Source: Chryseobacterium sp. 39-10 (lineage in GTDB: Bacteria > Bacteroidota > Bacteroidia > Flavobacteriales > Weeksellaceae). From it: a DNA stretch of 59,760 nucleotides. Every line of letters begins with the position of its first letter. Position 1 is the stretch's first letter. Under the pieces are notes generated by a model. That model ran no database searches, was not told where the DNA came from, and worked only from the letters and a program-made list of their open reading frames with translations. Position numbers and translations under genes: made by a program. Shown here piece by piece: positions 44,966 through 53,225 of the stretch. The stretch covers positions 1 through 59,760 of the forward strand of contig MKTK01000024.1 of the NCBI GenBank assembly GCA_001898255.1. The letters run 5' to 3'.

Positions 44966-45334
44966 TTAGGGTAGCAGCCGCAATTTCTTCTTTTTCGGCT
45001 TCGATTTTTTGGCCTGCACATTAAAATCAAGGCAGAGATTGAGCCAGAATTCAAAGTCTTTTTTAGTTTTGAAGCCCGACGGCTCTACGTAGCAATAGCC
45101 CTTCAGTTCCTTACCCTTCATCACCATTGGCAGAAAACCGTGTTTCTCTGCCACTTCATCAATAAGAGCTGGGTCAAAGCGGCACATCAATTTGTCATCG
45201 CTCACATTGACGCACATTTTCTCATTCACCAGAAAAGCCAACCCACTAAACATGGTCTTTTCTTCAATCTGCAGTTCGGGAAATGTGATGAGGTATTCCC
45301 GAATTCTGTCTGCTAATGAAATGTCATAAGGCAT
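44966..45334 (-). CDS. TfoX N-terminal domain protein
   Basis: 122 aa. TfoX_N fold: LADRIREYLITFPELQIEEKTMFSGLAFLVNEKMCVNV, DKLMCRFDPALIDEVAEKHG, MKGKELKGYCYVEPSGFKTKKDFEFWLNLCLDF. There is no C-terminal TfoX domain, and a Lys-rich tail (KKSKPKKKKLRLLP) may bind nucleic acid. Proteobacterial TfoX/Sxy induces competence; stand-alone N domains such as this have no proven role. Promoter box TATATTTG at 45366. Confidence 0.9.
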   Translation of the reverse strand: MPYDISLADRIREYLITFPELQIEEKTMFSGLAFLVNEKMCVNVSDDKLMCRFDPALIDEVAEKHGFLPMVMKGKELKGYCYVEPSGFKTKKDFEFWLNLCLDFNVQAKKSKPKKKKLRLLP

Positions 45335-45365
45335 AGGTTTGTTTTTTAGAATGTGCGACTACTTT

Positions 45366-45373
45366 CAAATATA
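45366..45373 (-). promoter_or_regulatory. -7 box of the TfoX-like gene
   Basis: TATATTTG on -, 32 bases before the start codon, with TTG on - at 45397-45399 (23-base spacer). Confidence 0.5.
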
Positions 45374-45404
45374 ACAAATTTTCAAAAAAGTAAACGCAAT
45401 AGCC

Positions 45405-45509
45405 GTCGCGTGCCGGATGGCAGCGGAAAGCCCGGAAGGCGGCGAATAGACTCACCTGCTTGTTTGGGCTTTGGGGAAACCTCATAGGTTTTAAAAACCT
45501 ATGAGGTTT
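45405..45509. repeat. GC-rich tract and perfect palindrome, possible dispersed repeat
   Basis: A GC-rich tract (cggatggcagcggaaagccc and flanks, 45405-45450) unlike the AT-rich surroundings, followed by a palindrome AAACCTCATAGGTTT-TAA-AAACCTATGAGGTTT (45477-45509). Both look like intergenic repeats seen across flavobacterial genomes; a single copy is in this window, so dispersal is from memory. The palindrome could also terminate the HTCS transcript. Confidence 0.5.
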
Positions 45510-45596
45510 AGCCGGGGGAAAACAAAGTCCCATGCCCTAATGAGTCAATCTCGGGATCGATCCCAATTCTTTTAAAACAAAAGCATAGAGAATGTG

Positions 45597-48362
45597 CTAT
45601 TCCTCCCCGGTACTCTTTCTGAATGCGTTAGGCGACATCCCAAACTTGTTTTTAAAGACAGTGGAGAAGTAATTGGGAGAGGAGAAGCCCGTTTTGTAGG
45701 CCACTTCGGAAATGGTGAGCTCATGGTTTTGAAGCATGGATTTGGCCTGCTCTAAGCGGATGTTGTTGATATAATCGCTTACATTACCTTGAAAAAGGGC
45801 TTTAATTTTCCTGTATAGCTGTATCCTGGAGATATTGAGCAGGTCTGCGAGATTCTCCACCGAGAAATCGGGGTTGTCTATATTGCTCTTAATTGCCTGG
45901 TTTAGCTTCCTGACGAAGGTTTGTTCTATATTCCTGAAAGACTTGCTGTCGATAATTCTACCAATATTGTTGGTATAATAATAGCGCAGTTTTTCGCGGT
46001 TATACAGCAGTGCACGAAGCGATTGTATCAAAATTGGATAGCTGAATGGTTTGGTGAGGTAAAGATCTACACCGGATTTAAGTCCCTGCAGATACGATTC
46101 CTTATGGTCCAGAGCTGTTAGCAGGATTACGGGGATGTGAGAAGTTCGCAGGTCATTTTTAAGGATTTCACAGATCTCAAAACCATTTTTGTAAGGAAGA
46201 TTAACATCGCTTACAATAATATCAGGAATCTCGTTCATGGCTTTTTCTATGGCATCGGTACCATCGGAAACAGTTACATCAAACTCAGCGTTCAGTTTAT
46301 GGCTTAGGAAAAAGGCAAGGTCAGCATTATCTTCAATCAGCAGCAAAGAATAATGCTCGCCTTGGATGGAAGGATTTTGAGGAAGAATTTCTTCTTCTCC
46401 TTCATCAAAAACAGTTTCTTTGGCCAGCGTTTCAGCAGTAATTACACCGGGTTCTTTCACCATTTGGTCTTCATTAAAGTGTTTGTTTCCTTTGTACAAG
46501 CTGATGGTAAATTCGGTGCCTTGGAAAGATTGAACTTCGATTTTCCCCAAGTGAAGCTCAATAAACTGACGGCTAAGATGCAGCCCGATTCCGGAACTGT
46601 TTTTGCGGTTGTTCGATCCTTTAAAGTAAGCTTCAAATACATTGCCTATTTCCTTTTCTGGGATGCCGATGCCATTATCTTTAAAGGTGATAACCGCCTG
46701 GTTGCCTTTCTCCTGAATACTGATTTCGATTTTCCCGTTATCCGGTGTAAATTTAAAAGCGTTGGAGAGCAGGTTGAAATACACTTTATCCATCAGGTTT
46801 CTGTCGATATAAAGCTCTAAGTTTTTGTTGGAAGAATGGATGTCGAACCTGATATTGCGTTTTTTGGCTTCATGTTCAAAATCTCTGAAAATGCCATAAG
46901 TGAAATCGTATATATTGGTTTTGGAAACCCGAAGGTTAAAGGTTTTATTTTCTATTTTTCTAAAGTCCAGTAAATTATCAACAAGCCGGAGCAATCGGTT
47001 CGAATTTTTATTGATAAGTTCCAGTTCATAAGCCGGCTTGGTGCCTTTGCCTTTAAATGAATCTTTCAAGGATTCCAAAGAACTCAGGATAAGCGTTATC
47101 GGTGTTTTAAATTCGTGGGACAAGCCGGTAAAAAAGTTGACCCTTGCCTCGTTACTTTCCTTAAGTTCGTTGGCAATGTTTTCAATCTGATTCCGCTGGA
47201 TGGTGATGCGTTCATTGGTCATCGTCAGCTGTTTGTTTTTAATTTTAATAGCATAAATAAGGTAAATGGCGTACGCCACAAGGCAAAACATGAGGATTAA
47301 AAGAACCACAGACCAGCGGAACAATTCTTTTTGAGACGAGTAAAGTTCAGCTTGCTTCTTTACGGTGTTCACCTGGTTTTCAATGATGCTTTGCTGCTCG
47401 ATGATTTTATCGAACTGATTGCGCATAATCTCTGCATTCAGGCGGTCGATAATGGTGGTGCTCAGTTTGATGCGTTTGGGCGGCATCTGTCCGCTGTGGA
47501 TTTTAATGGCGGTCTCTATGGCTTCTGCACCTCCTGTCGGGTACAAAAGAGTGGCATTCAGTTTACCGTCCAGCACCATCTGTATTCCACCGTCTTTGGT
47601 GTTGAGCCCGTCTACACCAATGAATTTAATTTGATTTTCCAAACCTGCATTTCTTGCCACCTGCCACGCCTGCGAAGCCAACTCGTCATTAAAGGCAAAA
47701 ACATACAAACTTTGATTGCCCAAAGAATCCAACGTTTTCCTGAAGGATTCTGCAGGAAGTCCTTTGAAGGTTCTCATCAGTTCGGCATTCGGATTATTTT
47801 TAATCGTTTCCCGAAAACCAAGACTTCTTTCGGTGGTGGGAGAAGAGTTGTCGTCACCTTTGATCTCAATCACTTTTTTGAATATCTTAGAATCCGACAG
47901 GATGTATTGCGCCGCTTCTTTCCCAATCTCTACATTATCTGCGCCGATGTAAGTGGCATACTTGTCAGAATTGATTTTCCGGTCCAGCAGAATCACAGGT
48001 ATTTTTTGTGCTGCCGCCTTTTCCACGACAGGAATCAGCGAATTGGGATCGATGGGAGAGATGATGATGATATCCTTCTTATCATCAATCATTTTTTGGA
48101 TATCCTTAATCTGTTGCTGTACAGAACCCTCCGCTTTACTAATGCTCAGGTTAACCTGAGAATGCAAAGAGGCCTGAATTTCCATCGCGTGATTCATCGA
48201 CTGACGCCACGGGTGGTTGCCAAGCCCTTGTGAAAAACCAATATGAATCTTATCTCCCTGTTCAGAGGGGCCTTTGCAACCCAATATAACAATCAGGATG
48301 AAAAAAAGAGACCAGCGGACAAGCCGGTAACTCAAAACATCAAAACTTTTTGGGATGAACAT
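45597..48362 (-). CDS. hybrid two-component sensor regulator (HTCS) of the fructan locus
   Basis: 921 aa in one chain: N-terminal lipoprotein-like or uncleaved signal (15-29); type I periplasmic sugar-binding domain (about 37-310; KIHIGFSQGLGNHPW, ISPIDPNSLIPVVEKA, GVDGLNTKDGGIQMVLDG); membrane segment (350-372); HisKA with His416 in LSHEFKTP; HATPase (NLLSNAFKFTPDNG, KDNGIGIP); receiver with Asp719 in IIVSDVNLP; AraC HTH (about 812-918). The plan matches Bacteroides thetaiotaomicron BT1754, which senses fructose. It likely activates the fructan operon and the divergent T9SS gene. Confidence 0.94.
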   Translation of the reverse strand: MFIPKSFDVLSYRLVRWSLFFILIVILGCKGPSEQGDKIHIGFSQGLGNHPWRQSMNHAMEIQASLHSQVNLSISKAEGSVQQQIKDIQKMIDDKKDIIIISPIDPNSLIPVVEKAAAQKIPVILLDRKINSDKYATYIGADNVEIGKEAAQYILSDSKIFKKVIEIKGDDNSSPTTERSLGFRETIKNNPNAELMRTFKGLPAESFRKTLDSLGNQSLYVFAFNDELASQAWQVARNAGLENQIKFIGVDGLNTKDGGIQMVLDGKLNATLLYPTGGAEAIETAIKIHSGQMPPKRIKLSTTIIDRLNAEIMRNQFDKIIEQQSIIENQVNTVKKQAELYSSQKELFRWSVVLLILMFCLVAYAIYLIYAIKIKNKQLTMTNERITIQRNQIENIANELKESNEARVNFFTGLSHEFKTPITLILSSLESLKDSFKGKGTKPAYELELINKNSNRLLRLVDNLLDFRKIENKTFNLRVSKTNIYDFTYGIFRDFEHEAKKRNIRFDIHSSNKNLELYIDRNLMDKVYFNLLSNAFKFTPDNGKIEISIQEKGNQAVITFKDNGIGIPEKEIGNVFEAYFKGSNNRKNSSGIGLHLSRQFIELHLGKIEVQSFQGTEFTISLYKGNKHFNEDQMVKEPGVITAETLAKETVFDEGEEEILPQNPSIQGEHYSLLLIEDNADLAFFLSHKLNAEFDVTVSDGTDAIEKAMNEIPDIIVSDVNLPYKNGFEICEILKNDLRTSHIPVILLTALDHKESYLQGLKSGVDLYLTKPFSYPILIQSLRALLYNREKLRYYYTNNIGRIIDSKSFRNIEQTFVRKLNQAIKSNIDNPDFSVENLADLLNISRIQLYRKIKALFQGNVSDYINNIRLEQAKSMLQNHELTISEVAYKTGFSSPNYFSTVFKNKFGMSPNAFRKSTGEE

Positions 48363-48462
48363 ATGAACACAATATTAATAAAGTTGTTTCACATCCACAA
48401 TTTTTGGCTGTGGAAATTATGAGCTGCTTCTATGTATTTTGCTGCATCACTGGGTGCACTAA

Positions 48463-48489
48463 GTTACCATTTTATAACTGATGTAACAT
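48463..48489. promoter_or_regulatory. operator-like motif shared with the fructan operon
   Basis: TTTTATAACTGATGTAACAT (48470-48489) aligns with TTTTATAGCTATGTTACAT (42162-42180) with one extra base and two changes; both are preceded by GTwAC. Two copies in one locus, each upstream of a DUF4960-encoding transcript, argue for one regulator. Confidence 0.6.
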
Positions 48490-48631
48490 GAGTATAAAAA
48501 AGATGCATAACAGTGGAGGGTCCTATTTCATAAAACATCGATGAATAAAGGGTTTTGACAGTAATTATAAATGTAAAACAATTTTAAATGATTTTGAACA
48601 ATTAATGAAATCGTTCACAGCACGTTGCCAA

Positions 48632-48639
48632 TACATTTG
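48632..48639 (+). promoter_or_regulatory. -7 box of the T9SS DUF4960-like gene
   Basis: TACATTTG, 77 bases before the ATG at 48716. No good TTG at the -33 position. Confidence 0.5.
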
Positions 48640-48715
48640 GAACAAGGCACACGAAATATTAAAAAATATATATCAAAATCCTAACAATCTATTCACTAAC
48701 CCTAATTAAAAAATT

Positions 48716-49969
48716 ATGAGAAAATTTTATTTAAGCTTGTTGACCGGGCTTTTTATCACCGGAATGAATGCGCAAACAAAGAAAATTGCCTTTATTGGGC
48801 AAGCTGATGTGTACAGCAGCAACATTCCCACAGCCAGCGACGGCCTCACTTACGACGACGACAGAGCGGCAGCAGTATGGTTTATGGACACCTTTGTTCC
48901 TGCACATTCATCAGAACTGTCGGGTACTTATTTGTCTTTTCAGGATGTGGCAGAAGGTGCCAACCTGAGTGATTTTGACGTGATCTGGATACAAAGCGAC
49001 GGAGCTACCTATACCGAACGCCTAAACGAGTGGCCCCGTGGAACAACAGAAGGCAACGGCGACAAGCATTGCATACTAAGCGAAGCTGGCTTCCAATGGA
49101 ACGGCCAATGCTCAGCGTTGGAAGATGACTTTATGTCGAAAATAAAAACATTCTACAAATCCGGAAAGAAAATTCTATTGGGCAATTACGCCGGAAAAGG
49201 ACTTGAAGTTTTTGGTGTTTTCGATGGACTCAGCAGTCCATGGGAATACAGACCCAATCAATTATTTGGAGATACAACTGCAAACCCAGACAATACTCCC
49301 GGAGTTTGGGGTACCAACTGGAGCTCCAACACTGTGCCTGTTCTTACAACAGGAATAGCTACCAACCCTGTAGGTTGCTCCTTTTCTTCCCAAAGCATTG
49401 AATTTCTGGGAGCAGGCACAGCCAAGAAAAACCGAGCCCTGCAATATAACCTCAATTGGGGACGAATTTATGATGATGCCGGCGGTGCCACTTCCACAAT
49501 GGCACAAAGAAGACAGGCGTTCCAGACAACACTTAATGCAGAAATTCTCTTGGAAAACTGTGATGGCAACGAAATTCAGGCCGCCAAATTCAATCCAAGA
49601 AATGCAGGAGATGGTACGGTAATTTGGTACGGAGCCGGAGTTTATGATTGGTATGCGCCAGGTGGAAGCAACCAGAATGTGAAGAAAATTACGGAGAATA
49701 CTTTGCTTTATCTTGCAGGATCTTCTACATTATTCTCCACCCAGGATCTGAGAGAAAAACGGGTGAGTGTATATCCTAATCCCGTCACAAGCACCCTTAA
49801 CATATCGGTAAAGGAAAACGTGGAAAGTACTATTTTCGATGCTACGGGAAGAAAGATTCTTACCTCTTCGGCCAAAACCATTGATGTTGACAAGTTGACA
49901 CCCGGAACCTACACCATGCAGATCAGGTCTGGGAAAGAGGCGCAAACAGTGAAGTTTATAAAGAAATAA
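48716..49969 (+). CDS. secreted DUF4960-like protein with T9SS sorting domain
   Basis: 417 aa. Signal peptide MRKFYLSLLTGLFITGMNAQ. Residues about 22-335 resemble the DUF4960 domain of the lipoprotein at 32653-34047: IAFIGQA vs VAFLGTA, DVIWIQSDGAT vs DVLWWHFDSAT, KIKTFYKSGKKILLGNYAG vs KIKTYLNAGGNILLTGFAA, NQLFGD vs NNVFGD, GVYDWY...NVKKITENTLLYL vs GAYDWY...NIKKLTENSLNYL. The end (about 345-417, VYPNPVTSTLNISV to VKFIKK) is a T9SS sorting domain. Predicted surface or released fructan-binding (or acting) protein of the fructan regulon. Divergent from the HTCS; followed by a terminator. Confidence 0.88.
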   Translation: MRKFYLSLLTGLFITGMNAQTKKIAFIGQADVYSSNIPTASDGLTYDDDRAAAVWFMDTFVPAHSSELSGTYLSFQDVAEGANLSDFDVIWIQSDGATYTERLNEWPRGTTEGNGDKHCILSEAGFQWNGQCSALEDDFMSKIKTFYKSGKKILLGNYAGKGLEVFGVFDGLSSPWEYRPNQLFGDTTANPDNTPGVWGTNWSSNTVPVLTTGIATNPVGCSFSSQSIEFLGAGTAKKNRALQYNLNWGRIYDDAGGATSTMAQRRQAFQTTLNAEILLENCDGNEIQAAKFNPRNAGDGTVIWYGAGVYDWYAPGGSNQNVKKITENTLLYLAGSSTLFSTQDLREKRVSVYPNPVTSTLNISVKENVESTIFDATGRKILTSSAKTIDVDKLTPGTYTMQIRSGKEAQTVKFIKK

Positions 49970-49987
49970 CTTACCGCAAGTTAGCAA

Positions 49988-50012
49988 CAAAAGCTCCTTT
50001 TTAGGGGCTTTT
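49988..50012 (+). terminator. terminator of the T9SS DUF4960-like gene
   Basis: AAAAGCTCC - TTTTTA - GGGGCTTTT (one G-T pair), 19 bases past the stop codon. Confidence 0.75.
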
Positions 50013-50381
50013 GCTGTTTTGGCGGAAGCAGAGTGCGTATTCAGCAATTACCGCTCATTGCATACCGTCCGGAAAGATAGGTACTCTGTAATCCGGTGCT
50101 CTTTTTTACAACACCCATAATAGCGGTATAAGAAGTAAAGAATACATACTTATCAGTTTCCATGGTGAGTTTTTTTTCATTTTGATAAGTTCGGCCAAAG
50201 TAATTTGTATCAATAGGGCGAGGAATCATAAAGCCGAGTACTTTAGTCTTAATATTTTACATTTTGGTATCAGAATATGTTTGTTATCATTATTTTAAGC
50301 ATTTTAATGCAAATAAACTTGCCGGAAAATTGTTAATCATTGCTAATTTTTTATACTTTTGAAAATCTTAAAAAACAAACA
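50013..50381. other. intergenic region
   Basis: About 370 bases. Contains the promoter of the amino acid permease near its end and an unsupported 62-codon frame on - (50041-50229). Nothing else is recognised. Confidence 0.5.
50330..50361 (+). promoter_or_regulatory. promoter of the amino acid permease gene
   Basis: TTG (50330-50332), 21-base spacer, TACTTTTG (50354-50361), 20 bases before the ATG at 50382. It lies in the upstream part of the longer open frame from 50340, which supports the internal start. Confidence 0.6.
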
Positions 50382-52058
50382 ATGTCTAATCTTTGGAGAA
50401 CAAAACCTTTGAATCAACTTCTGGCAGAAGCTGAAGAAAGTGAAAAGGGACTTAAAAAAACCCTCTCTTCCGGTGCTCTTGTTGCACTGGGAATTGGAGC
50501 TATTATTGGTGCAGGATTATTTTCGATTACGGGAATTGCTGCTGCTAATTATGCAGGCCCTGGAATTATGATTTCATTTATTATTGCTGCATTGGGTTGC
50601 GCATTCGCTGGGCTTTGCTATGCTGAATTTGCCTCCATGATTCCTGTGGCAGGCAGTGCATACACTTACTCTTATGCCACCATGGGCGAGTTTATTGCTT
50701 GGATCATTGGTTGGGATCTGGTACTGGAGTATGCGGTAGGTGCAGCCACAGTAGCATCCAGCTGGTCGGGTTATCTCGGTAAGCTCTTCCAGTCGTTTGG
50801 TGTTAATTTACCGGAGCAATTGCTGATGACACCGTTTGATGTGGGCTCTGCAGGAGCATCAGGAATTATTAATCTCCCTGCGGTTTTTATCGTGATTGTA
50901 ATGTCGTTGGTACTTATCAAAGGAACCTCCGAATCGGCGTGGGTTAACACTTCAATTGTTATATTGAAAGTGGCGATTGTTTTAATCTTCATCTTCGTCG
51001 GATTTAAATATGTAAAAGCAGAAAACCTGACGCCTCTTATTCCTGAGAATACGGGCAAGTTTGGCGAGTATGGCTGGTCCGGAATTATTCGAGCGGCTGC
51101 GGTGGTCTTTTTTGCCTATATTGGTTTTGATGCGGTTTCTACCGCCGCGCAGGAGACCAAAAACCCTAAAAAAGCCATGCCTATCGGGATCATGGGTTCG
51201 TTGCTCATTTGCACGGTTTTGTATATTGCTTTTGCCTATGTCATGGTAGGGGTGGTTCATTATAAAGAATTTACCGCAGGTGGCGGTTCTGACCATTTGG
51301 CACCCGTAGCCATTGCGATAGAAGCCATGGGAACGGTGGTGAACGGAACGGTGGTTCCTGAATATCCTTGGCTTAATACCTCTATCATAGTTGCGATTCT
51401 TTTGGGCTATGCTTCGGTAATATTGGTGATGTTGATGGGGCAAAGCCGCGTTTTTTACTCCATGAGTCACGATGGCTTGCTGCCAAAAGTGTTCAGTGAA
51501 ATTCACGGTAAATTTCGCACCCCTTTTAAGTCTAACATCTTCTTCCTGATTTTTGTGAGTTTATTTGCTGCATTTATTCCCGGAAGGGTAGTAGGTGAAA
51601 TGACCTCCATAGGAACCTTGTTCGCTTTTATATTGGTTTGTGCGGGTGTTTTGGTGATGAGAAAAACCCAACCTAATGCGCCACGATCATTCAAAACGCC
51701 GTTGGTTCCGTTGGTTCCTGTTCTGGGGATTCTTACTTGCTTCGGAATGATGGCATTTTTACCATTCGACACCTGGATTCGTTTGGTGTGCTGGATGATG
51801 CTGGGGCTGGATGTGTATTTGTGGCGAGGCATCAAAAACTCATTTCTTGGTAAAGCCAATGGTACCCATACCGACCCTAAGAATTACTCCATTACCGCAA
51901 TCAGTGGTTTTGTATTGACAGCGATTCTGGCGGTGCTTGCTTACCTGCACCATCACAATGCAGAAGTGGATGACAGTGGATTAATTATTTTCTCAATTAT
52001 TATGATCATTCTGCACATCGCTTTTTACGGTTATTACTACTTCAAAAACAAAAAGTAA
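50382..52058 (+). CDS. APC-family amino acid permease (cationic amino acid transporter type)
   Basis: 558 aa from the ATG at 50382 (MSNLWRTKPLNQ). About 13-14 membrane segments. APC marks: SSGALVALGIGAIIGAGLFSITG (TM1), GCAFAGLCYAEFASMIPVAGSAYTYSYATMGEFIAWIIGWDLVLEYAVG, AAAVVFFAYIGFDAVSTAAQETKNPKKAMPIGI and GQSRVFYSMSHDGLLP. Similar to YfnA/CAT-type transporters. Imports an amino acid, perhaps cationic; substrate not fixed. Monocistronic with its own terminator. Confidence 0.93.
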   Translation: MSNLWRTKPLNQLLAEAEESEKGLKKTLSSGALVALGIGAIIGAGLFSITGIAAANYAGPGIMISFIIAALGCAFAGLCYAEFASMIPVAGSAYTYSYATMGEFIAWIIGWDLVLEYAVGAATVASSWSGYLGKLFQSFGVNLPEQLLMTPFDVGSAGASGIINLPAVFIVIVMSLVLIKGTSESAWVNTSIVILKVAIVLIFIFVGFKYVKAENLTPLIPENTGKFGEYGWSGIIRAAAVVFFAYIGFDAVSTAAQETKNPKKAMPIGIMGSLLICTVLYIAFAYVMVGVVHYKEFTAGGGSDHLAPVAIAIEAMGTVVNGTVVPEYPWLNTSIIVAILLGYASVILVMLMGQSRVFYSMSHDGLLPKVFSEIHGKFRTPFKSNIFFLIFVSLFAAFIPGRVVGEMTSIGTLFAFILVCAGVLVMRKTQPNAPRSFKTPLVPLVPVLGILTCFGMMAFLPFDTWIRLVCWMMLGLDVYLWRGIKNSFLGKANGTHTDPKNYSITAISGFVLTAILAVLAYLHHHNAEVDDSGLIIFSIIMIILHIAFYGYYYFKNKK

Positions 52059-52080
52059 GATAATATTTAAATAGAAATAT

Positions 52081-52106
52081 CCCGTCTTTTTTATGGACGG
52101 GTTTTT
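52081..52106 (+). terminator. terminator of the amino acid permease gene
   Basis: CCCGTC - TTTTTTATG - GACGGG followed by TTTTT. Confidence 0.85.
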
Positions 52107-52138
52107 CTTTATATTTATTTTGATAAAAGGATTTCTGA

Positions 52139-53158
52139 ATGAAAAACATATTGACCTTCACACTCTTATTATTGATGGGTTTCGTCTTGGGGCAGAAGCT
52201 TGAGTTTCAAACCTTACTGAAAGACCGCATCAGCATACGCGCTATACAGCTTGTGGATGGAAAGGTTTGGTACGCAGGCACCGATGCTAAGTTTGGGTAT
52301 GTATCTTTAAAGGATTCCACCGACCAAAAGCAGATCACGGTTTCTGATGATAAGCGGGAGTTCAGAACACTTGCAGCAACAAAAGATGGATTTTATCTGA
52401 TTAATATTGGCAGCCCTGCGCATTGGTTTTCGGTGAAGAAAGATGATTTTACAATCAAAAAGCTTTCAACTGATACCACTAAAAGTGTATTTTATGATGC
52501 TTTGGTATATGATCAAAACAAAGAACGCGGTTTGGCCATTAGCGACCCCGACGGAAAGAAGCCGAAGGTGATGATGCTCTATAAATCGGCATTAAAAGTA
52601 ATGAATGCCAATCTGCCCACTTACGTCTTGGGTGAAGCACATTTTGCGGCCAGCAACTCCAATATCGCTACGAAAGGAAATTCTGTATGGATTGCTACTG
52701 GTGGTGCAAAAGCAAGAGTTTTTAAATTCAACTGGAATAATCCTTTTGTTTGGAAGGTTTATGAAACACCTTTTGTACAAGGTAAATCCTCACAGGGTAT
52801 TTATTCTATAGATTTTTATGATCAGCGTTTCGGTGTTGCCGTAGGTGGCGATTATACCCAGCAGGCAGAAAACGTGAATAATATTGCGACAACCCATGAC
52901 GGAGGTGAAACCTGGCAAATTCAGGCATCAGGAAAGAATGGCGGCTACAAAACCTGCGTCAAAATACGCCCGAGATCCAAAGGAAAAGAAATGATTGCGG
53001 TGGGCGATCAAAACATTGAATACTCTGCGGATTATGGCGAAACATGGACGAAGATTTCTGATGAAAAAGGACTTTATACTGTGGCTTGGTTGGATGAAAA
53101 TACGCTGGTTTTTGCAGGGAAAAACAGAATAGTGAAGGCAAATTTCGAGGTTGATTAA
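52139..53158 (+). CDS. secreted BNR/YCF48-like beta-propeller protein
   Basis: 339 aa with signal peptide ending GFVLGQ. Contains Asp-box (BNR) repeats: THDGGETWQIQAS and SADYGETWTKISDE, and matching strands such as VDGKVWYAGTDAKFGYVSL, KGNSVWIATGGAKARVFKF, and RFGVAVGGDY. Resembles oxidoreductase-labelled proteins of the YCF48/photosystem assembly group in Bacteroidota, whose substrates are not known. Probably periplasmic or surface. No catalytic motif seen. Confidence 0.85.
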   Translation: MKNILTFTLLLLMGFVLGQKLEFQTLLKDRISIRAIQLVDGKVWYAGTDAKFGYVSLKDSTDQKQITVSDDKREFRTLAATKDGFYLINIGSPAHWFSVKKDDFTIKKLSTDTTKSVFYDALVYDQNKERGLAISDPDGKKPKVMMLYKSALKVMNANLPTYVLGEAHFAASNSNIATKGNSVWIATGGAKARVFKFNWNNPFVWKVYETPFVQGKSSQGIYSIDFYDQRFGVAVGGDYTQQAENVNNIATTHDGGETWQIQASGKNGGYKTCVKIRPRSKGKEMIAVGDQNIEYSADYGETWTKISDEKGLYTVAWLDENTLVFAGKNRIVKANFEVD

Positions 53159-53213
53159 AGAACGTATTTCCCTTATTGAAAAAATTGATGCGGCAAAATT
53201 CAAGTGTAATACT

Positions 53214-53221
53214 TAGTTTTG
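53214..53221 (+). promoter_or_regulatory. -7 box directly before hemN
   Basis: TAGTTTTG ends 4 bases before the ATG. If used, transcription starts at or next to the A of the ATG and the mRNA is leaderless. The start codon itself is fixed by conserved N-terminal residues. Confidence 0.45.
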
Positions 53222-53225
53222 CAGG

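Larger units (their letters stand above)
48363..48715. promoter_or_regulatory. divergent control region between HTCS and T9SS DUF4960 gene
   Basis: About 350 bases. It holds the shared motif GTTAC-CA-TTTTATAACTGATGTAACAT (48463-48489) and a -7 box TACATTTG (48632-48639) for the + gene, 77 bases before its ATG. The motif is 101-127 bases from the HTCS start and 227 from the T9SS gene start. No clear box for the HTCS. Confidence 0.55.

Noticed and set aside
47331..48233. 300-codon open frame on + inside the HTCS gene
   Set aside because: Antisense shadow of a well-conserved sensor gene; the translation has no recognisable domain.
50041..50229. 62-codon frame on - upstream of the amino acid permease
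   Set aside because: No promoter box or recognised family; kept only as a note in the intergenic entry.
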